Below are positions 16,252 to 25,374 of a DNA stretch of 33,699 nucleotides, in pieces. Position 1 is the first letter of the stretch. Every line of letters starts with the position of its first letter. The translations under genes and the position numbers were made by a program. The notes beneath the pieces are model-generated. The model did not search any database, was not told the DNA's origin, and saw nothing but the letters and a program-made list of their open reading frames with translations. Location: positions 1 through 33,699 of the forward strand of contig JAUWNS010000004.1 of NCBI GenBank assembly GCA_030612485.1, in the 5' to 3' direction. The DNA is from Candidatus Bipolaricaulota bacterium. Its GTDB lineage: Bacteria; Bipolaricaulota; Bipolaricaulia; UBA7950; UBA9294.

Positions 16252-16731
16252 TTAGGTGATGAGCTTCTTAAACTCTCCTAAACTCATCTTGGCATCGACG
16301 AAACCATGAAACGCCTCCTCCTCTGCGAATGGAGACTCGATCGCCGAGGCATCGAAGACCTCATCCTCGATGAAGATCGGGCTTCCCATACGCAGGGCAA
16401 GGGCCAGGGAATCGGAGGGGCGTGCATCTACCTCCACCGTCTCTCCGCTTGCGTTCTGAAGGAAGATAGATGCGTAGTACGTTCCCTCCTCCAGTCCGCT
16501 GATCACAACCTTCTCCACTTTCCCATCGAGATTATCGATGATCTCCTTCATCAGATCGTGGGAGAGCGGCCTCGGAAAGTGGTTGCTCTGCAAACCAACG
16601 GCAATAGACATCGCCTCGGATTCCCCGATCCAGATAGGCATCGCCTTGCTCGAATGCCGATCCTTCAGCAAGATGACCGGCGCATTATTGAATGGATCAA
16701 CTAGTAGTGCCTTGATTTCCGCCTCGCGCAT
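16252..16731 (-). CDS. DUF151 bifunctional nuclease family protein
   Basis: This 159-aa protein matches the DUF151/BFN family throughout. Its signatures are the MPIWIGESEAMSIA block (about residues 31-44), RPLSHDLM (54-61) followed by the helix leading to KVEKVVISGLEEGTYYASIFL, and VDARPSDSLALALRMGSPIF (about 100-120). Family members have been reported to have DNase and RNase activity in some organisms, but most bacterial copies are uncharacterised. The ATG at 16731 follows GGAGAGGAG. A good minus-strand promoter lies 45-73 bases upstream. It is divergent from glmS. Confidence 0.88.
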   Translation of the reverse strand: MREAEIKALLVDPFNNAPVILLKDRHSSKAMPIWIGESEAMSIAVGLQSNHFPRPLSHDLMKEIIDNLDGKVEKVVISGLEEGTYYASIFLQNASGETVEVDARPSDSLALALRMGSPIFIEDEVFDASAIESPFAEEEAFHGFVDAKMSLGEFKKLIT

Positions 16732-16775
16732 TGCTCCTCTCCTTCAAAGCCTCCCTAAATGATCGTTGGCGTCCC

Positions 16776-16804
16776 ATTATAGCAAGAGCCACCTCGCGAG
16801 ACAA
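16776..16804 (-). promoter_or_regulatory. Promoter for the DUF151 gene
   Basis: On the minus strand TTGTCT (16799-16804) and a perfect TATAAT (16776-16781) are separated by 17 bases. Transcription would begin near 16770, leaving about 40 bases before the ATG. Confidence 0.6.
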
Positions 16805-16811
16805 TACCCCA

Positions 16812-16840
16812 TTGGCATTCTTCCAGAAGGAAGCTACACT
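16812..16840 (+). promoter_or_regulatory. Promoter for glmS
   Basis: TTGGCA at 16812-16817 and TACACT at 16835-16840 are separated by 17 bases. The predicted start is near 16847, so the leader is only about 16 bases and just holds the AGAGGTGA ribosome site. There is therefore no room for a glmS ribozyme. The -35 lies eight bases from the divergent DUF151 promoter. Confidence 0.55.
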
Positions 16841-16862
16841 TCTCTTTCACAGAGGTGATTGT

Positions 16863-18683
16863 ATGTGCGGGATCATCGGGTACGTAGGGTGTGAACAGGC
16901 TGTCCCCCTCCTGTTTAGCGGGCTCAAGCGACTGGAGTACCGAGGATACGATTCAGCGGGAATCGCCGTCTTGGAGAGCGGAAAGATGACGCTCTTTCGC
17001 AGGGAGGGGAGGGTCGCGGACCTGGAGAAAGAGGTTCCCCAGACGCTCACCGCAAAAATCGGAATCGGGCACACCCGCTGGGCAACCCACGGGGTTCCCA
17101 GCGAGGAGAACGCTCACCCCCATCTCGACAGTCGTGGGAAGATCGCCGTGATCCACAACGGAATCATAGAGAACTTCCTCGACCTCAAGGAAAAGTTGGC
17201 CTCATCCGGGCACCGTTTTCGCTCCCAGACCGACACCGAGGTCCTCGCTCACCTGATCGAGGAGCACTATGATGGGGATCTCCTCGTAGCGACTGCAGCG
17301 GCCGCGCGCGAAGCGCAAGGGGCATTCGCCATCGCCGTCCTCTCCGAGGACGAGCCAGAGCGGATCATCGTCGCCCGGCGTGGGAGCCCACTTGTGATAG
17401 GGAGGGGAGAAACCGGAACCTTCGCCTGCTCGGATATACCTGCCATCGCCGGTAAGGCGTCCCAGGTCCTCTTCCTGGCCGACAACGAGCTGGCAGAGTT
17501 GACCCCGGATGGATTCCGCGTCGTAGATCTCACGGGGAAGGAGGTCACGCGTCCGCTGCAACCGGTGACTATGGACCCCTTCTCGATCCAGAAGGGTGGA
17601 TACAAACACTTCATGCTGAAGGAGATCCACGAACAGCCACGCGCCGTCGGAGAGACGATTCGGGAGAAGATCAACCTCAAGAAGGGGACAATAAGCCTTC
17701 CCGGCATTGACGAGCTGAAGACAGATTTCGACCACGTATACCTGGTCGCCTGCGGGACCGCATACCACGCCGGCTTGGTGGCGGAATACCTCTGGGAGCG
17801 CGTCCTTCCGGTTCCTGTACAAGCGGTGATTGCCTCGGAGTTCCGCCTCCGTGAGATGCAGATCACCCCGCGCACCCTCGTCGTCGCCGTCTCCCAATCC
17901 GGGGAGACACTCGACACCCTGATGGCCGTGCGCCGCGCCAAAGAGAGGGGAGCCACAGTGATCGCGCTCATCAACTCGCTCCACTCGGCGATCGAGAGGG
18001 AATCCGACGGTGTCGTATACACCCGCGCCGGGATCGAGATTGGGGTCGCCGCGACAAAGACCTTCTCCGCCCAAGTCTCCGCACTCACCCTCCTTGGCCT
18101 CTTCCTCGCCAAACGGCGCGGCACGATCTCAGACGAGACTATGAAGGAGGAACTGGCCGAACTCACCCTCCTCCCCGGCCAGATCGCGCAGATCCTCGCC
18201 CACGAGGATAGGATCCTCCCCCTTGCCGAGCGGTTCCACCACGCGACGGACTTTCTCTTCCTCGCCCGCGGTCCGCTCTACCCGATCGCCCTCGAAGGGG
18301 CGCTCAAGCTGAAGGAGATCTCCTACATCCACGCCGAGGGGTACCCAGCTGGGGAGATGAAGCACGGCCCGATCGCCCTGATCGACGAGAAGATGCCCGT
18401 CGTCGTCCTCCTCTCCCGCCACATTGCCTACGACAAGGTCCTTTCCAACATTCAGGAGGTCAAAGCGCGAAAGGGGATCGTCATTGCACTCACCGACCGA
18501 CCAGACGACCCGCGGCTCGTCTCCCTCGCCGATCAGATCTTTCCCCTCCCTGAGGTCTCCCCACTATGCCTGCCGATCCTGTACACCGTCCCCTTGCAGT
18601 TCCTTGCCTACCACATCGCTGTCCTGCGGGGGACCGATGTCGACCAGCCGCGAAACCTGGCAAAGACCGTCACCGTCGAGTAA
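16863..18683 (+). CDS. glmS: Glucosamine-6-phosphate synthase (isomerizing)
   Basis: This 606-aa enzyme makes glucosamine-6-phosphate from fructose-6-phosphate and glutamine, the first step toward UDP-GlcNAc, peptidoglycan and LPS. Start at 16863 places Cys2 (MCGIIGYVG) as the Ntn glutaminase nucleophile; the frame continues upstream to 16731, but that extension would bury the Cys. The glutaminase domain spans about residues 2-230. It contains [19 protein letters not shown] and HNGIIENF. Two SIS sugar-isomerase domains follow, with SQSGETLDT and [12 protein letters not shown], and the protein ends with the typical [11 protein letters not shown] tail carrying the catalytic-site Lys. It is full length and intact. 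The leader is too short for a glmS riboswitch. Confidence 0.97.
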   Translation: MCGIIGYVGCEQAVPLLFSGLKRLEYRGYDSAGIAVLESGKMTLFRREGRVADLEKEVPQTLTAKIGIGHTRWATHGVPSEENAHPHLDSRGKIAVIHNGIIENFLDLKEKLASSGHRFRSQTDTEVLAHLIEEHYDGDLLVATAAAAREAQGAFAIAVLSEDEPERIIVARRGSPLVIGRGETGTFACSDIPAIAGKASQVLFLADNELAELTPDGFRVVDLTGKEVTRPLQPVTMDPFSIQKGGYKHFMLKEIHEQPRAVGETIREKINLKKGTISLPGIDELKTDFDHVYLVACGTAYHAGLVAEYLWERVLPVPVQAVIASEFRLREMQITPRTLVVAVSQSGETLDTLMAVRRAKERGATVIALINSLHSAIERESDGVVYTRAGIEIGVAATKTFSAQVSALTLLGLFLAKRRGTISDETMKEELAELTLLPGQIAQILAHEDRILPLAERFHHATDFLFLARGPLYPIALEGALKLKEISYIHAEGYPAGEMKHGPIALIDEKMPVVVLLSRHIAYDKVLSNIQEVKARKGIVIALTDRPDDPRLVSLADQIFPLPEVSPLCLPILYTVPLQFLAYHIAVLRGTDVDQPRNLAKTVTVE

Positions 18684-18701
18684 AGAGCGATTCAGGCCCC
18701 A

Positions 18702-18776
18702 GTGGAGGGGAGAGGCTTCGGCTCTGAGGAGGAACTGTGGCAGGCAGCGGATAAGATACGGGTAGTTGAGGAGTAA
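18702..18776 (+). pseudogene. Remnant of the N terminus of another HsdM
   Basis: A 24-codon open stretch beginning at GTG 18702 encodes a peptide containing FGSEEELWQAADKIR, which closely resembles the N-terminal motif of a common HsdM class (xLGFEExLWxAADKLRG...). It then runs VVEE and ends in TAA TGA directly before the hsdM ATG at 18780, in the same reading frame. The present HsdM has an unrelated N terminus. I read this as the scar of an earlier type I methylase gene replaced by the current one. It is short, so chance resemblance cannot be excluded. The GAGGAG of this scar also serves as the hsdM ribosome site. Confidence 0.45.
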
Positions 18777-18779
18777 TGA

Positions 18780-20762
18780 ATGGATCAATCGCAATACACG
18801 ATGATTGCGAGTTTCATCTGGGGTGTGGCGGACGATGTGCTCCGCGATCTTTATGTTCGGGGGAAGTATCGCGATGTGATACTGCCGATGATCGTGCTCC
18901 GCCGTTTGGATGCGGTTCTGGAACCGACGAAACAGGCTGTTCTCGACATGAAGGCGTCCCTCGACAAGGTCGGAATCACCAATCAAGATGCAGCTCTCCG
19001 GCAAGCGGCACAGCAGGACTTCTACAACACCTCCAAGTTCACGCTTCGCGATCTCCGTGCACGTACAAGCCAACAGCAACTCAGGGCGGATTTCGAAGCG
19101 TACCTCGACGGTTACTCATCCAATGTGCAGGAGATCCTCGACAACTTCGACTTCCGTCACCAGATCCCGCGCTTATCGAAGGCCGACGTGTTGGGAACTC
19201 TCATCGAGAAGTTCCTCGATCCTGCGATCAACTTGAGCCCTAACCCGGTGATCAATGGCGATGGGACTGAGCGTCACCCCGGCCTCGACAACCACGCGAT
19301 GGGAACGATCTTCGAGGAGCTCGTTCGCCGCTTCAACGAGGAGAACAACGAAGAGGCTGGCGAGCACTGGACGCCGCGCGATGCCGTGAGACTCATGGCG
19401 AAGCTCATCTTCCTCCCCATCGCCGACAAAATCGAGTCCGGCACCTATCTTCTCTACGACGGGGCCTGTGGAACCGGCGGGATGCTGACGGTAGGGGAGG
19501 AGACACTGAAGCAGTTGGCCGCAGAACGCGGGAAGGAAGTCGCAACGCATCTCTACGGCCAGGAGATCAACCCGGAAACGTACGCGATCTGCAAGGCCGA
19601 CTTGCTTCTCAAAGGGGAAGGTGAAGCAGCAGACAACATCATCGGTGGACCGGAGTACTCCACGCTCTCCAACGACGCCTTCCGCGCACGCGAGTTCGAC
19701 TTTATGCTCTCCAATCCGCCGTACGGGAAGAGCTGGAAGGGCGATCTCGAACGTATGGGCGGCAAGAAGGGGATGACCGATCTTCGCTTCAAAATCACCC
19801 ACGCCGGCGACCCGGAATACTCGCTAATCACCAGGTCGAGCGACGGCCAGATGCTGTTCCTCGCCAACATGCTCTCCAAGATGAAGCATGCTTCCCCGCT
19901 CGGAAGCCGTATCGCCGAGGTTCACAACGGTAGTTCGCTATTCACGGGGGATGCAGGACAGGGAGAGAGCAATATCCGACGTTGGATCATCGAGAACGAC
20001 TGGCTGGAAGCCATCGTCGCGCTGCCTCTCAACATGTTCTACAACACCGGCATCGCCACCTACATCTGGGTAGTAGGCAATCGCAAGCCTGCGCATCGAC
20101 GCGGCAAGGTCCAATTGATCGACGCAACACAATGGTACAAGCCGCTACGCAAGAACCTCGGCAAGAAGAACTGCGAACTGTCCGAGGAGGACATCCAGCG
20201 CATCTGCGACACATTCCTCGCCTTCGAGGAGACCGAGGAGTCGAAGATCTTCCCCAATGAGGCGTTCGGCTACTGGAAGGTCACCGTCGAACGACCGCTC
20301 CGTCTTGTTGGCGCAGATTCAGCCCGCGTCTACAAGCCTGCCGAGATCAAACCACTCAAGGCGACAGCCGAGAGATCAGAAGACGCGCCGCCGATCATTA
20401 AGAAGATTCACAAGAAGGGCACCGGGCCGGATGCCTTGCGCGGCCTGTTCGAGATAACTGTCAATGGCAAGCCTGCAGTAGTCGAGTTCGAGCCCGACAC
20501 CGACCTTCGCGACACCGAGCAGATTCCACTGTTGGAAGAAGGTGGCATCGAAGCCTTCATCCAGCGCGAGGTCCTTCCCTATGCCGCCGATGCCTGGCAC
20601 GTGCCCGACAGCGTGAAGATTGGCTACGAGGTCAGCTTCACGCGCTACTTCTACAAGCCTCAGCCAATGCGCAGCCTCGAAGAAATCCGGGCCGACATCC
20701 TGGCGCTGGAGCAGGAGACCGAGGGGCTGCTTGATGAGATTCTCGGAGAGGTGGGCGAATGA
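18780..20762 (+). CDS. hsdM: Type I RM DNA methyltransferase subunit (HsdM)
   Basis: This 660-aa N6-adenine methyltransferase is the modification subunit of a type I system and works with HsdS and HsdR. An N-terminal helical HsdM_N domain (residues about 8-170) includes YRDVILPMIVLRRLDAVLEPTK. The HWTPRDAVRLMAKL segment near 198 precedes the AdoMet-binding DGACGTGGM (from Asp227) and the catalytic NPPY at 312-315. A long C-terminal extension follows the methylase core. GAGGAG lies seven bases before the ATG. The stop overlaps the ATG of the next gene (ATGA at 20759-20762). It follows glmS closely and no strong dedicated promoter was found. Confidence 0.95.
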   Translation: MDQSQYTMIASFIWGVADDVLRDLYVRGKYRDVILPMIVLRRLDAVLEPTKQAVLDMKASLDKVGITNQDAALRQAAQQDFYNTSKFTLRDLRARTSQQQLRADFEAYLDGYSSNVQEILDNFDFRHQIPRLSKADVLGTLIEKFLDPAINLSPNPVINGDGTERHPGLDNHAMGTIFEELVRRFNEENNEEAGEHWTPRDAVRLMAKLIFLPIADKIESGTYLLYDGACGTGGMLTVGEETLKQLAAERGKEVATHLYGQEINPETYAICKADLLLKGEGEAADNIIGGPEYSTLSNDAFRAREFDFMLSNPPYGKSWKGDLERMGGKKGMTDLRFKITHAGDPEYSLITRSSDGQMLFLANMLSKMKHASPLGSRIAEVHNGSSLFTGDAGQGESNIRRWIIENDWLEAIVALPLNMFYNTGIATYIWVVGNRKPAHRRGKVQLIDATQWYKPLRKNLGKKNCELSEEDIQRICDTFLAFEETEESKIFPNEAFGYWKVTVERPLRLVGADSARVYKPAEIKPLKATAERSEDAPPIIKKIHKKGTGPDALRGLFEITVNGKPAVVEFEPDTDLRDTEQIPLLEEGGIEAFIQREVLPYAADAWHVPDSVKIGYEVSFTRYFYKPQPMRSLEEIRADILALEQETEGLLDEILGEVGE

Positions 20763-22864
20763 AGGCGACCGAAGCCAGATTGCTTGATTTTCTCAAGAAG
20801 TCTCCGCAGTTCATCATCCCCATTTACCAACGCACCTACTCCTGGACCGAGTCGCAATGCAGGCAGCTCTGGGATGACATCCTTCGCGCGGGCAGCAATG
20901 ACGAAATCTCAGCGCACTTCATAGGCTCCATCGTCTACATTGAGAAGGGGCTCTATCAAGTCTCCAGCCAGTTGCCGCTGCTTGTCATAGATGGGCAGCA
21001 ACGGCTCGCTACCGTGTCACTGATTGTCGAGGCGCTCGCCCGCCATCTTGGAGACTCCGAGCCACTTGACGGCTACTCGGCCAAGAAACTTCGAAGCTAC
21101 TACTTGCTTAACCCGCTGGAAGACGGCGAACGTCGCTACAAACTGCTGCTCACCCAGACCGACAAGCAGAGCCTACTGTCCATCATGGACCAGAAAGCTC
21201 TGCCCGTCGAACGCTCACTGCGCCTAGAAGAGAATTTTGCCTCCTTCACACAGCTAGTAGCGGGGCTCGGGGACGACCTCGCCCCGCTTTGCAGAGGATT
21301 GGCCAAGCTGATGGTGGTAGATATCTCGCTGAGTCGCGATCAGGATAATCCGCAACTCATCTTCGAAAGCATGAACTCGACAGGGCTTGAGCTGAGCCAG
21401 GCCGATCTGATTCGCAACTTCATCCTTATGGGACTTGAGCCTGCGCATCAAAGCCAGCTCTACGCTGATCACTGGCGCCCTATGGAAGTAGCCTTTGGCC
21501 AGGAAGCCTACGGCAAGCACTTCGACAGCTTCATGCGCCACTACCTGACTGTCAAGACCGGAGAGATACCCAATGTCAAGCAGGTTTACGAAGCCTTCAA
21601 GGCGCACGCCCATGGCCCGGAAGTCGCTTCAGCTGGCGTTGATGCACTGGTGGCCGATCTCTACGCTTTCTCCAGGTATTACTGCGCTATGGCCCTGGGA
21701 CAGGAGGCCAACCCGCTACTCGAGTCCGCCTTTCGGGACCTTCGCGAGCTAAAGGTGGATGTTGCCTATCCCTTCCTGCTGGAACTCTATCACGACTACC
21801 AGCAGGACGTGCTCAACAAGGAGGACTTCGCCCGGGCAGTGCGGCTTGTGGAGGCCTACGTGTTCCGACGGGCAGTCTGCGCCATCCCCACCAACTCGCT
21901 CAACAAGACCTTTGCCACCTTCGGACAGGCACTCAAGAAGGACGGCTATCTCGAGAGCATTCAAGCGCACTTCCTGACCCTACCTTCCTATCGGCGGTTT
22001 CCGGGTGACGAGGAGTTCAAGCGCGAGCTGAAAGCGCGTGACCTGTACAGTTTCCCGCGCCGGAGCTACTGGCTGCGCCGCCTGGAAAACCACGGACGCA
22101 AGGAGCGCGTGCCGGTAGACGAGTACACCATCGAGCACATCTTGCCGCAGAACGTGAACCTCTCAGCGAAATGGCGAGAGGCACTGGGCCCAGAGTGGCA
22201 GCGCGTACAGGAGATGTGGCTGCATACCCTCGGCAACCTGACGCTCACCGGATACAACCCCGAATACAGTGACCGGCCGTTCCCCGAAAAGCGCGACATG
22301 AAGGGCGGCTTCAAGGAGAGCCCACTGCGGCTGAACGAGGGGCTCGCCGCTCTGAGTACGTGGGACGAAGGTGCCATCCAGGAACGGGCCAGGCGGCTCG
22401 CCGAGCAAGCAAGCACGGTCTGGGCGGCACCCGAACTGCCGGACGAAGTGCTGGAGACCTACCGGCCCAAGTCTGAACGACCCGCTGGCTATAGCCTCGA
22501 TGACCACGCGCAACTCGGAGCGGACAGCCCCATGCGCCAGCTATTTGAGTCCTTCCGCAAGGAAGTTCTGGCACTCGATCCCTGCGTGACGGAGGAGATC
22601 CTCAAGCTCTACGTCGCTTACAAAGCCGAGACCAACTTCGTGGACGTTGTGCCACAGAAGAGCCGGCTGCGCCTCTCGCTCAACCTGCATTTCCACGAAG
22701 TGCACGACCCGCGCGGCTTGTGCAAAGACGTAACGAACCTCGGCCGCTGGGGTAACGGCGACGCGGAAGTAGGACTCAGCAAGCCAGAAGATTTGCCCTA
22801 CGTGTTGGGGCTCGTGCGCCAGGCCTTTGAGAAGCAGATGGGAAACGGAGAGGGCAACGCATGA
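20759..22864 (+). CDS. GmrSD-like DUF262-DUF1524 nuclease with DUF5655-like C terminus
   Basis: This 701-aa protein is built like type IV restriction (GmrSD-type) enzymes. The DUF262 (GmrS-like, NTP-dependent) part has FIIPIYQRTYSW at residues 18-29 and DGQQRL at 78-83. The DUF1524 (GmrD-like, HNH-related nuclease) part has EHILPQ from residue 459 and HTLGNLTLTGYN from 489, which carry the His and Asn of the nuclease fold. Residues about 592-700 (LFESFRKEVL ... PEDLPYVLGLVRQAFEKQ) resemble the DUF5655 domain often found at such C termini. GmrSD cleaves modified phage DNA. This copy is coupled by ATGA overlaps to hsdM upstream and hsdS downstream, so it belongs to the type I transcript. A role against phages that evade HsdR by modified bases is inference. 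Confidence 0.88.
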   Translation: MKATEARLLDFLKKSPQFIIPIYQRTYSWTESQCRQLWDDILRAGSNDEISAHFIGSIVYIEKGLYQVSSQLPLLVIDGQQRLATVSLIVEALARHLGDSEPLDGYSAKKLRSYYLLNPLEDGERRYKLLLTQTDKQSLLSIMDQKALPVERSLRLEENFASFTQLVAGLGDDLAPLCRGLAKLMVVDISLSRDQDNPQLIFESMNSTGLELSQADLIRNFILMGLEPAHQSQLYADHWRPMEVAFGQEAYGKHFDSFMRHYLTVKTGEIPNVKQVYEAFKAHAHGPEVASAGVDALVADLYAFSRYYCAMALGQEANPLLESAFRDLRELKVDVAYPFLLELYHDYQQDVLNKEDFARAVRLVEAYVFRRAVCAIPTNSLNKTFATFGQALKKDGYLESIQAHFLTLPSYRRFPGDEEFKRELKARDLYSFPRRSYWLRRLENHGRKERVPVDEYTIEHILPQNVNLSAKWREALGPEWQRVQEMWLHTLGNLTLTGYNPEYSDRPFPEKRDMKGGFKESPLRLNEGLAALSTWDEGAIQERARRLAEQASTVWAAPELPDEVLETYRPKSERPAGYSLDDHAQLGADSPMRQLFESFRKEVLALDPCVTEEILKLYVAYKAETNFVDVVPQKSRLRLSLNLHFHEVHDPRGLCKDVTNLGRWGNGDAEVGLSKPEDLPYVLGLVRQAFEKQMGNGEGNA

Positions 22865-24201
22865 TCGCCGAGCTCAAGCCCTATCCTGCGATGAAGGCCT
22901 CCGGCGTGGAGTGGCTGGGCGATATGCCGGAGCATTGGGAACTCGAGCGAGGCAAGAACCTCTTCACAAAGATGGAGCGGCCAGTGCGCGATTTGGACGA
23001 GGTCGTGACGTGCTTCCGAGATGGCACGGTGACCTTGCGGAAGAACCGCCGAACACAAGGCTTCACTGAGTCGCTGAAAGAGATTGGATACCAAGGGATC
23101 CGGGCCGGGGACCTTGTGCTCCATGCGATGGATGCCTTTGCCGGCGCTGTAGGAGTAGCCGACTCTGATGGCAAGGGAACACCTGTTTACGCGGTGTGTA
23201 AACCCAAGCCTAATGCGGATGCCCATTACCACGCATTCGTCACTCGAGAGATGGCCCGCAGTCATTGGATCCTTGCGCTAGCTACCGGAATCCGGGAGAG
23301 GTCAACGGACTTTCGGTTTGGAACCTACGCGAGCCAGCTGGTTCCGCTCCCTCCCCTCCCCGAGCAAGAGGCCATCGTGCGGTTTATTGACTATGTGGAT
23401 CGGCGAATTCGGCGCTACATCCGGGCCAAGCAGAAGCTGATCGGGCTGCTGGAGGAGCAGAAGCAGGCCATCATCCACCGCGCCGTCACCCGCGGCCTCG
23501 ACCCCGACGTCCCCCTCAAACCCTCCGGCGTGGAGTGGCTCGGTAACGTACCGGAACATTGGGAGGTGGTGCCAATAAAGCGAGCGTTTTCGTCAATGGA
23601 CTACGGCATTTCAAAGTCTGGATCCGACTCTGGTGTGATTCGTCTCTTGACCATGGGACATCTGAAGGATGGATATGTGAGAGTGCCTGCTGATGGTGGT
23701 GTTGACTCCATTGACTCGTCCCTTCTTCTGCAAGCTGGCGACCTTTTGTTCAACCGTACGAACAGTCCAGATCTCGTTGGCAAGGTGGGCCTATTCGTTG
23801 GTCACGCATCTCCCGTGACGTTTGCTTCCTATCTTGTGCGAATGCGTCCGCGTCCGAACCACGCTCCAGAGTACTTGAACGCAGTTCTAAACGACGCGAT
23901 CTTCTTATCGATCGTTCGAAGAGAAGCTATACCGAGTCTGCACCAATCGAATCTGAACCCGACAAGGTATGGAAGGCTCCACATAGCTTTGCCCCCGCAG
24001 AATGAGCAACAGGCAATTCTTCAGGTTCTGCAACAAGAAACTGAACGTCTTGTAGCGGGCATCATTGCCGCCCGCCGCGAAATAGAACTCCTCCGCGAAT
24101 ACCGCACCCGCCTGATCGCCGATGTCGTCACCGGCAAGCTCGACGTACGGAGTTATAATGTGGTAAAAGAGAGTGATGATACCGCACCAGAGGGAGGCTA
24201 G
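22861..24201 (+). CDS. hsdS: Type I RM specificity subunit (HsdS)
   Basis: This 446-aa protein has the two-TRD plan of HsdS, which sets the bipartite target of both methylation and cleavage. TRD1 covers about residues 30-155. The central conserved region includes LPPLPEQEAIVRFID and a helix through EEQKQAIIHRAVTRGLD. TRD2 covers about 230-385, and the C-terminal conserved region begins PPQNEQQAIL and ends LREYRTRLIADVVTGKLDV. Each half opens with a repeated SGVEWLG..PEHWE motif, near-identical at the DNA level (19 identical bases at 22898-22916 and 23522-23540). TRD2 has lower GC (about 48% on a sampled line) than the central region (about 70%), suggesting recognition-domain exchange. The ATG overlaps the preceding stop. 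The predicted target is not readable. Confidence 0.95.
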   Translation: MIAELKPYPAMKASGVEWLGDMPEHWELERGKNLFTKMERPVRDLDEVVTCFRDGTVTLRKNRRTQGFTESLKEIGYQGIRAGDLVLHAMDAFAGAVGVADSDGKGTPVYAVCKPKPNADAHYHAFVTREMARSHWILALATGIRERSTDFRFGTYASQLVPLPPLPEQEAIVRFIDYVDRRIRRYIRAKQKLIGLLEEQKQAIIHRAVTRGLDPDVPLKPSGVEWLGNVPEHWEVVPIKRAFSSMDYGISKSGSDSGVIRLLTMGHLKDGYVRVPADGGVDSIDSSLLLQAGDLLFNRTNSPDLVGKVGLFVGHASPVTFASYLVRMRPRPNHAPEYLNAVLNDAIFLSIVRREAIPSLHQSNLNPTRYGRLHIALPPQNEQQAILQVLQQETERLVAGIIAARREIELLREYRTRLIADVVTGKLDVRSYNVVKESDDTAPEGG

Positions 24202-24207
24202 AGTGCC

Positions 24208-25368
24208 ATGACGCAGGCTTTGATCCATCCAGCTATGCTGCGCTGGGCACGCGAGCGTCTACAATGGCCACCGGAGTATGTGGCAAGAAAGCTCCCAGTC
24301 AAGCCGGAGAAATTTGCATTGTGGGAGTTGGGTAAGGCATATCCAACCTTTCGACAGGCACAGGTGCTTGCCCGGACTCTATACATTCCATTTGGTTACT
24401 TATTCTTATCCGAACCACCGGATGAGACTCCTGCAATACCAGATCTTAGGACCATTCACGATGAGAGATACACCCAACTGAGTGTTGATTTCCTTGATAC
24501 GTTAAATAATGTGTTGCGGAAACAGGACTGGTACCGAGAGTATCTCCAACAGGAAGGAGCTGAACTCCTACCTTTCATCGGCCGTTATTCCACGAGTGAT
24601 CCAGTGGCAGATGTTGCCAGAGATATATGCGCCACCCTAGAAATCAATGCTACGTTACGGCATAAGGCACGAAACTGGCAAGATTTTCTAAATTTGCTCA
24701 TAGAAAGAACAGAATATGCAGGGATCTTGGTAATGCGAAACAGCGTAGTGAAGAACAATAATCACCGGCCACTCTCTGTCGGAGAGTTTCGGGGGTTCGC
24801 ACTCAGTGACCACCTGGCACCTGTAGTGTTCATTAACAGCAGAGATGCTAAGGCAGCGCAGATTTTTACGCTAGCTCATGAATTGGTTCATCTGTGGATC
24901 GGTGAAAGCGCTATTTCCAGTCCTGACTTAGCGTACGGTTCGACGGAGGAGGATTATCAAGTTGAGAAGTTCTGTAATCGGGTTGCTGCAGAAGTCCTGA
25001 CGCCACAGGAAGACTTCCTGCGGGAGTGGAGTGGCCAGGAAAACATAGAACAGAACATCGCTAGGCTGGTCAGGTATTACAAGGTAAGTTCGGTGGTTGT
25101 TTTGCGGCGTGCACTGGAGTTGGGGCAGATCGATCGGGATAGTTTTCTCGAACAATACAGACAAGAAGTGAAGAAGAGGCAGCCAATCAAAGAGAGTAGC
25201 GGCGGTGATCCATACGCTACCTACTGGACACGCAGCAGCAAACGCCTCACGCAGACAGTTATCTCCGCAGCGTTCGAAGGGCGGTTGTTGTATCGAGAAG
25301 CGGCCAATCTCCTTGGTGTTAAAGTTAAGACACTAGAGGGGCTACGAGAGAGGATGGAAGGTCGGTAG
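24208..25368 (+). CDS. HTH plus ImmA/IrrE-family metallopeptidase
   Basis: This 386-aa protein joins an N-terminal XRE-like helix-turn-helix (about residues 8-65; EKFALWELGKAYPTFRQAQVLARTL) to an ImmA/IrrE (COG2856) zinc peptidase domain. The metal site is HELVH at 224-228 and the third-ligand region is EKFCNRVAAEVLTP near 253. Such fusions act as antitoxin or regulator, often cleaving or binding a repressor under stress. It is followed after six bases by a DUF4411 PIN protein, a recurrent pairing that suggests a toxin-antitoxin-like unit with this protein as antitoxin. Local GC is clearly lower than in the hsd genes (about 42% on a sampled line), which suggests separate acquisition. AGGGAGG lies upstream of the ATG. 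Confidence 0.88.
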   Translation: MTQALIHPAMLRWARERLQWPPEYVARKLPVKPEKFALWELGKAYPTFRQAQVLARTLYIPFGYLFLSEPPDETPAIPDLRTIHDERYTQLSVDFLDTLNNVLRKQDWYREYLQQEGAELLPFIGRYSTSDPVADVARDICATLEINATLRHKARNWQDFLNLLIERTEYAGILVMRNSVVKNNNHRPLSVGEFRGFALSDHLAPVVFINSRDAKAAQIFTLAHELVHLWIGESAISSPDLAYGSTEEDYQVEKFCNRVAAEVLTPQEDFLREWSGQENIEQNIARLVRYYKVSSVVVLRRALELGQIDRDSFLEQYRQEVKKRQPIKESSGGDPYATYWTRSSKRLTQTVISAAFEGRLLYREAANLLGVKVKTLEGLRERMEGR

Positions 25369-25374
25369 CTGATA

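Noticed and set aside
17202..18166. Two long minus-strand frames (290 and 299 codons) inside glmS
   Set aside because: Both are antisense to the complete glmS gene and show low-complexity Arg/Ser-rich or motif-free translations.
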